Shown here: one piece after another, positions 61,036 to 64,000 of the stretch | Layout: the number at the start of each line of letters is the position of its first letter | Numbering within the stretch: position 1 is the first letter of the stretch | From: Saxidomus purpurata | Lineage: Eukaryota > Mollusca > Bivalvia > Venerida > Veneridae | NCBI GenBank assembly: GCA_022818135.1 | Contig: JAFMSR010000006.1 | Span: 37,913,477 to 37,977,476 of the forward strand | DNA length: 64,000 nt | Direction: 5' to 3' | Notes under the pieces: generated by a model | Told to the model about the DNA's origin: nothing | Database searches by the model: none | Seen by the model: the letters and a program-made list of their open reading frames with translations, nothing else | Translations under genes and position numbers: made by a program

Positions 61036-62219
61036 TGCACTCTGTAGCTGTGTCCCTTGACAAGATGGTCGTACGTTTTTAAGTAAATTTTTTATATACC
61101 AGCAAATAACCTTTTGTATGTATTTGGTGATACCGAATATAATAATAGCTTCTTTGAATTACCAAGGCAAAGTAAAGACAATCGGTGTAATAATTTTGGT
61201 CAAACACTTATAATTGTTTGTTGTACACACGACATGCATTTTTTAAAGGTCGTTTTCCCAGGGTAATTTTACTTGTTTATCTGGGGCTGGAGCTAGCGTG
61301 GTAGACTATATCGCCCCCTTAGTGCAATAAGGTGCTAAGTAGCATTTTTATGTTTTCGAGAAAATCGCATTTAAAGGTTCTACTTGCTAGTACTTATCGG
61401 AATATGAATATATTGCAATAAAATCTTACATGGTTGTAGATATTGTGTAGTTTGATATACCCAAGAAGTGTGACATGGCTCATCTCATTTACATTGCATA
61501 TCTAATTAATTTGACATATGGTACCTTTTACTTCAAACATTTTTCTTAAGTTATGAATGCAAGAAAGTGCCATATGCCATTTGGTACCTTTTTGCCCTAA
61601 ATTAATTTTTATATATGGTTTTACAAATGTTCATATAATACTATAGTGCAATGTAGAAGGCGATTGAATGTTGAATTAACATAGAAAAAGCAAAAGAAAC
61701 TTTAACAAAATAGCCAAGTATTCAAGTTTCATTGTGCCACTGGAAGCAAACAGAACAAAGGCTTAAGACACTATCTTTTTTAGATTACCAGTATGTGCAT
61801 TTTGATAAAGAAAAACAATCACATATTGATGTTGTTTTAACATAGTTCAAGGTGCGTAATTCAGTGTTTGCAAAAACAAGCTTTCTTAGTGAAAGAAATA
61901 TAATTGTCAGGAAAAGTACCATACATTTTCTAAAGAATATAAGTGAAAGGATCCCTTGATTATAGAAAACAGGTAAACTTAAATCTGAGTATAAAACTTC
62001 ACAACAAAGCGGATTTTTAAATCTCATAATTTCAGATTCCCCCCCGTTCTATTTATTTTTAAGTGCATACTCGCAATGGAATTACTTCTATGGGAATTTC
62101 CATGTATTACCAGAGTACTTAGCACTTCTGTTTAGTGTATTTCAGCTCTTATTCATCCAGTGTACTTGCACTGGTAATGATACTGTGTTCACTCAGTCCT
62201 CTGACTCAATCGCGGGCAA

Positions 62220-62441
62220 TTATTCGTAAAAGACCTTGTACACGTTTGGAATACAGTTACATAAATTGATCAGGTCATTTATCTTTTTCAATGATATGGG
62301 CACTTTGGATAGGTAACACATGCTCAAGTCAGAGTTATTCTGTGCCCATTTGTTAGATTTTCGCTGTTTCCTTGTTGCTGGTGCTTGAACTTGAATTTCA
62401 TTGAATTCCTCATTGTTAAACTTGTTAAACGTGTAAATCAC
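62220..62441 (-). pseudogene. Possible transposon-encoded protein fragment
   Basis: A 73-codon frame with balanced, protein-like composition: P-A-T-R-K-Q-R-K-S-N-K-W, then S-K-V-P-I-S-L-K-K-I-N-D-L and C-I-P-N-V-Y-K-V-F-Y-E before TAA. It follows, on the same strand, the heptapeptide repeat. I do not recognise the family. The position inside a TIR-bounded element suggests a remnant of its own protein. It has no ATG at the start of the open stretch. Confidence 0.35.
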
Positions 62442-62493
62442 GAAAACTGGTTTTCAGCCAATTAACCCAATGCCCGTAGTAGAAATAGTTAGA

Positions 62494-62700
62494 TTTGGTG
62501 TGGTGCTGACCCTATGTTGATTAAAAAGGCTCATTCTGTGGTGTGTCAACCGCCTTGTGTGCTATACTGGTCCCATGTTGTGTGATATTGGTCCCATCCT
62601 GAGTGGCATCGGCCCCATCTGGTGTGGAACTGACTCCGTTTTGTATGATATCTGCCCCATTATGTGTGGTATCGCCCCCACATTGTGTATTGTTGTGTTT
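62494..62700. repeat. Degenerate 21-bp minisatellite inside the transposon
   Basis: At least six 21-base units of the type GTGTGATATTGGTCCCATCCT in phase. A length divisible by three means each strand encodes a heptapeptide repeat; the minus strand gives M-G-P-I-S-H-N-like units and is the strand of the neighbouring coding-like frame. Confidence 0.75.
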
Positions 62701-64000
62701 ATTAATACATGTACATACTGGGTCTATAGTAAAACTATAACAATTATTTAATAGATATAAATAGTATTAGGTCTTAATAATAATAAACTTTCATTACAAA
62801 ATTGAAAGGTTTCATTCAGTATAAAGTGATAAGCAGAATGTACTTACAGTTTCTTTATGTTGTGTGGATGAAAGCTATAGTAGTTTTAATAATACTATTA
62901 CGAGTGTATTAGTGTATTATAATTATTCAGTCATTCTTTTGTTTTTTAACCAATCTCATTGAAAGTGTTGCATTCCTAGCAGTAAATAACTACACACTGA
63001 GATTGTCTGTGTTTAATCAGCACGTTAACACCTACAGAGATAAAGCTGTCATTATAATATTACATTATTAAGATGAAGAACAAAACAAGTGATGAACTTA
63101 TACACATTATCAGTACTCCTGAAGCAGCTGAGATGTGTATCCTGCCCATGCAATATTTATTAAAGGTACCATGTGAGCAATTTAAATCAAGGTGCATGTT
63201 TTAACTTCAGAACAAAAAGGTACCATTTGTCATAAGGTACTTTCGTGCAAACAAAATACAACATATTATTCAGTGCAAAAAGTGCAATATGTCAAATGGT
63301 TCCTTTTTCCACTGAATGACTTGCATATGGTACCTTTTGCACAAAGATTTTTATGGTTTATCACTTGGTACTTTTGGGTTCTTGATTATTCGGGTATGAT
63401 TTATAGGTATATAATTTAGATTTTTATATCACATGTAGATATCATGTAACTGCATTGAAATATGCCAAAAAGTCATTTCTGGAAAAAATGTTAGTTGGCA
63501 CCTTTTTGCACTAAGGGGGCGATATGATCGCATGTGAAGATCTTTTTAATCATATTAAATATTGCGATGTCTTGAAAAGGGATGAATCTGACCACTTCCC
63601 TATAGCATGTAGACTGCAGTTTAGTATTTACATGCACCTTAAAACACACGCATTGGCTTCAGAAGTACATCTGGAAGGGTGTATCCAAAATATAAATGGG
63701 ATCATAATAAGTGCCAGACCTTTTTCATTACTCTTGGCAATCTTTTTGAATATTACAGAGACTCCATTCTCAATCTTATAAATACAGATATCAATAGGGC
63801 AGTTAGTAAACTAACTACGGTATATCAAGAGGCTGCATTACATATGCAAGTGTATTCTAGGTCGAACAATATGGTAGGGTGACAATCAAGGTCTAAAAAA
63901 TGATGAACCGGGACAGATATTGCAACAAGCAATGTTATATACCAAAATGTTCGTAAGGTTTAGTAGTTTATGAAACCGCCGGCATAAATTGGCATAAGTG

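Larger units (their letters stand above)
61312..63521. mobile_element. 2.2-kb DNA transposon inserted in the LINE relic
   Basis: Ends CGCCCCCTTAGTGCAATAAG and, inverted, CGCCCCCTTAGTGCAAAAAG, flanked by ATAT on both sides (61308-61311 and 63522-63525). Removing the element plus one ATAT rejoins the LINE frame exactly. Inner repeats of GGTACCTTTT sit near both ends (61519, 61581, 63165, 63219, 63328). It contains a 21-bp minisatellite and a coding-like frame on the minus strand. Confidence 0.85.
61256..63905 (+). pseudogene. LINE ORF2 relic (endonuclease to linker), interrupted and frameshifted
   Basis: Before the insertion (61256-61311) the frame reads Q-G-N-F-T-C-L-S-G-A-G-A-S-V-V-D-Y. After it (from 63524) it continues M-I-A-C-E-D-L-F-N-H-I and E-S-D-H-F-P-I-A-C-R-L-Q-F. 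G-x-F-T, S-V-V-D-Y and S-D-H-x-P-I are blocks of the AP-endonuclease domain of non-LTR retrotransposons. Near 63680 the frame shifts to K-Y-K-W-D and later I-N-R-A-V-S-K-L-T-T-V-Y-Q-E-A-A, typical of the linker before the reverse transcriptase. Stops and the shift show it is dead. The reverse transcriptase would lie beyond the window. Confidence 0.75.

Overview
The window looks like genomic DNA of a bivalve mollusc, probably a heterodont clam. The base composition is AT-rich, with long introns and several tRNA-headed SINE families. There are many modular repeats built from units of about 150-190 bp containing 'gaccttgacctttgacc' or 'gcccataatttgaacaatcttggtagaggtccact' type text and ending in runs of 'gacggacggacgg'. 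It also holds an invertebrate-type NACHT-LRR receptor gene. The species assignment is inference from repeat style and gene family; no marker gene fixes it.

The only well-supported protein-coding gene is on the minus strand, from the start codon at 43549 to the stop at 18984, with a 5' UTR exon boundary at 43568. I traced nine exons with good splice sites and compatible phases, plus one tentative 19-nt micro-exon. Together they predict about 1,609 residues: a DZIP3-like HEPN domain with an intact R-N-x4-H motif; a second HEPN-like block that lacks the motif; a short coiled-coil linker; two tandem C-S-S-P modules on separate exons that resemble TRADD-N-like modules; an acidic disordered linker; a NACHT ATPase; a winged-helix/HD region; and irregular leucine-rich repeats. 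It is best read as a cytosolic NLR-type immune receptor with a putative RNase-like effector at its N-terminus.

Left of the gene (1-18.9 kb) there is no convincing gene. It holds a modular repeat (3.81-4.75 kb), SINEs, and the first copy (about 7.99-14.5 kb) of a large direct duplication. The introns (21.6-42.6 kb) carry more modular repeats, including a three-level nest of insertions, a near-perfect palindrome of about 150 bp, a SINE and small hairpin elements.

Right of the gene there is a 3.1-kb foldback element with long inverted arms (44.54-47.69 kb) that is itself interrupted by an 865-bp pogo/Tigger-like element. Immediately next to it is the second copy of the large duplication (47.69-52.17 kb), so the NLR gene is bracketed by direct repeats. 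Further right are a 178-bp tandem-module repeat (55.1-56.4 kb), a second modular repeat (56.9-58.0 kb), a decayed Tc1/mariner-type element with recognisable transposase C-terminus (58.79-59.68 kb), a 190-bp tandem repeat (60.5-61.0 kb), and a LINE ORF2 relic split by a 2.2-kb DNA transposon (61.26-63.9 kb). The cargo of the flanks is therefore mobile-element debris; functional content is concentrated in the NLR gene.
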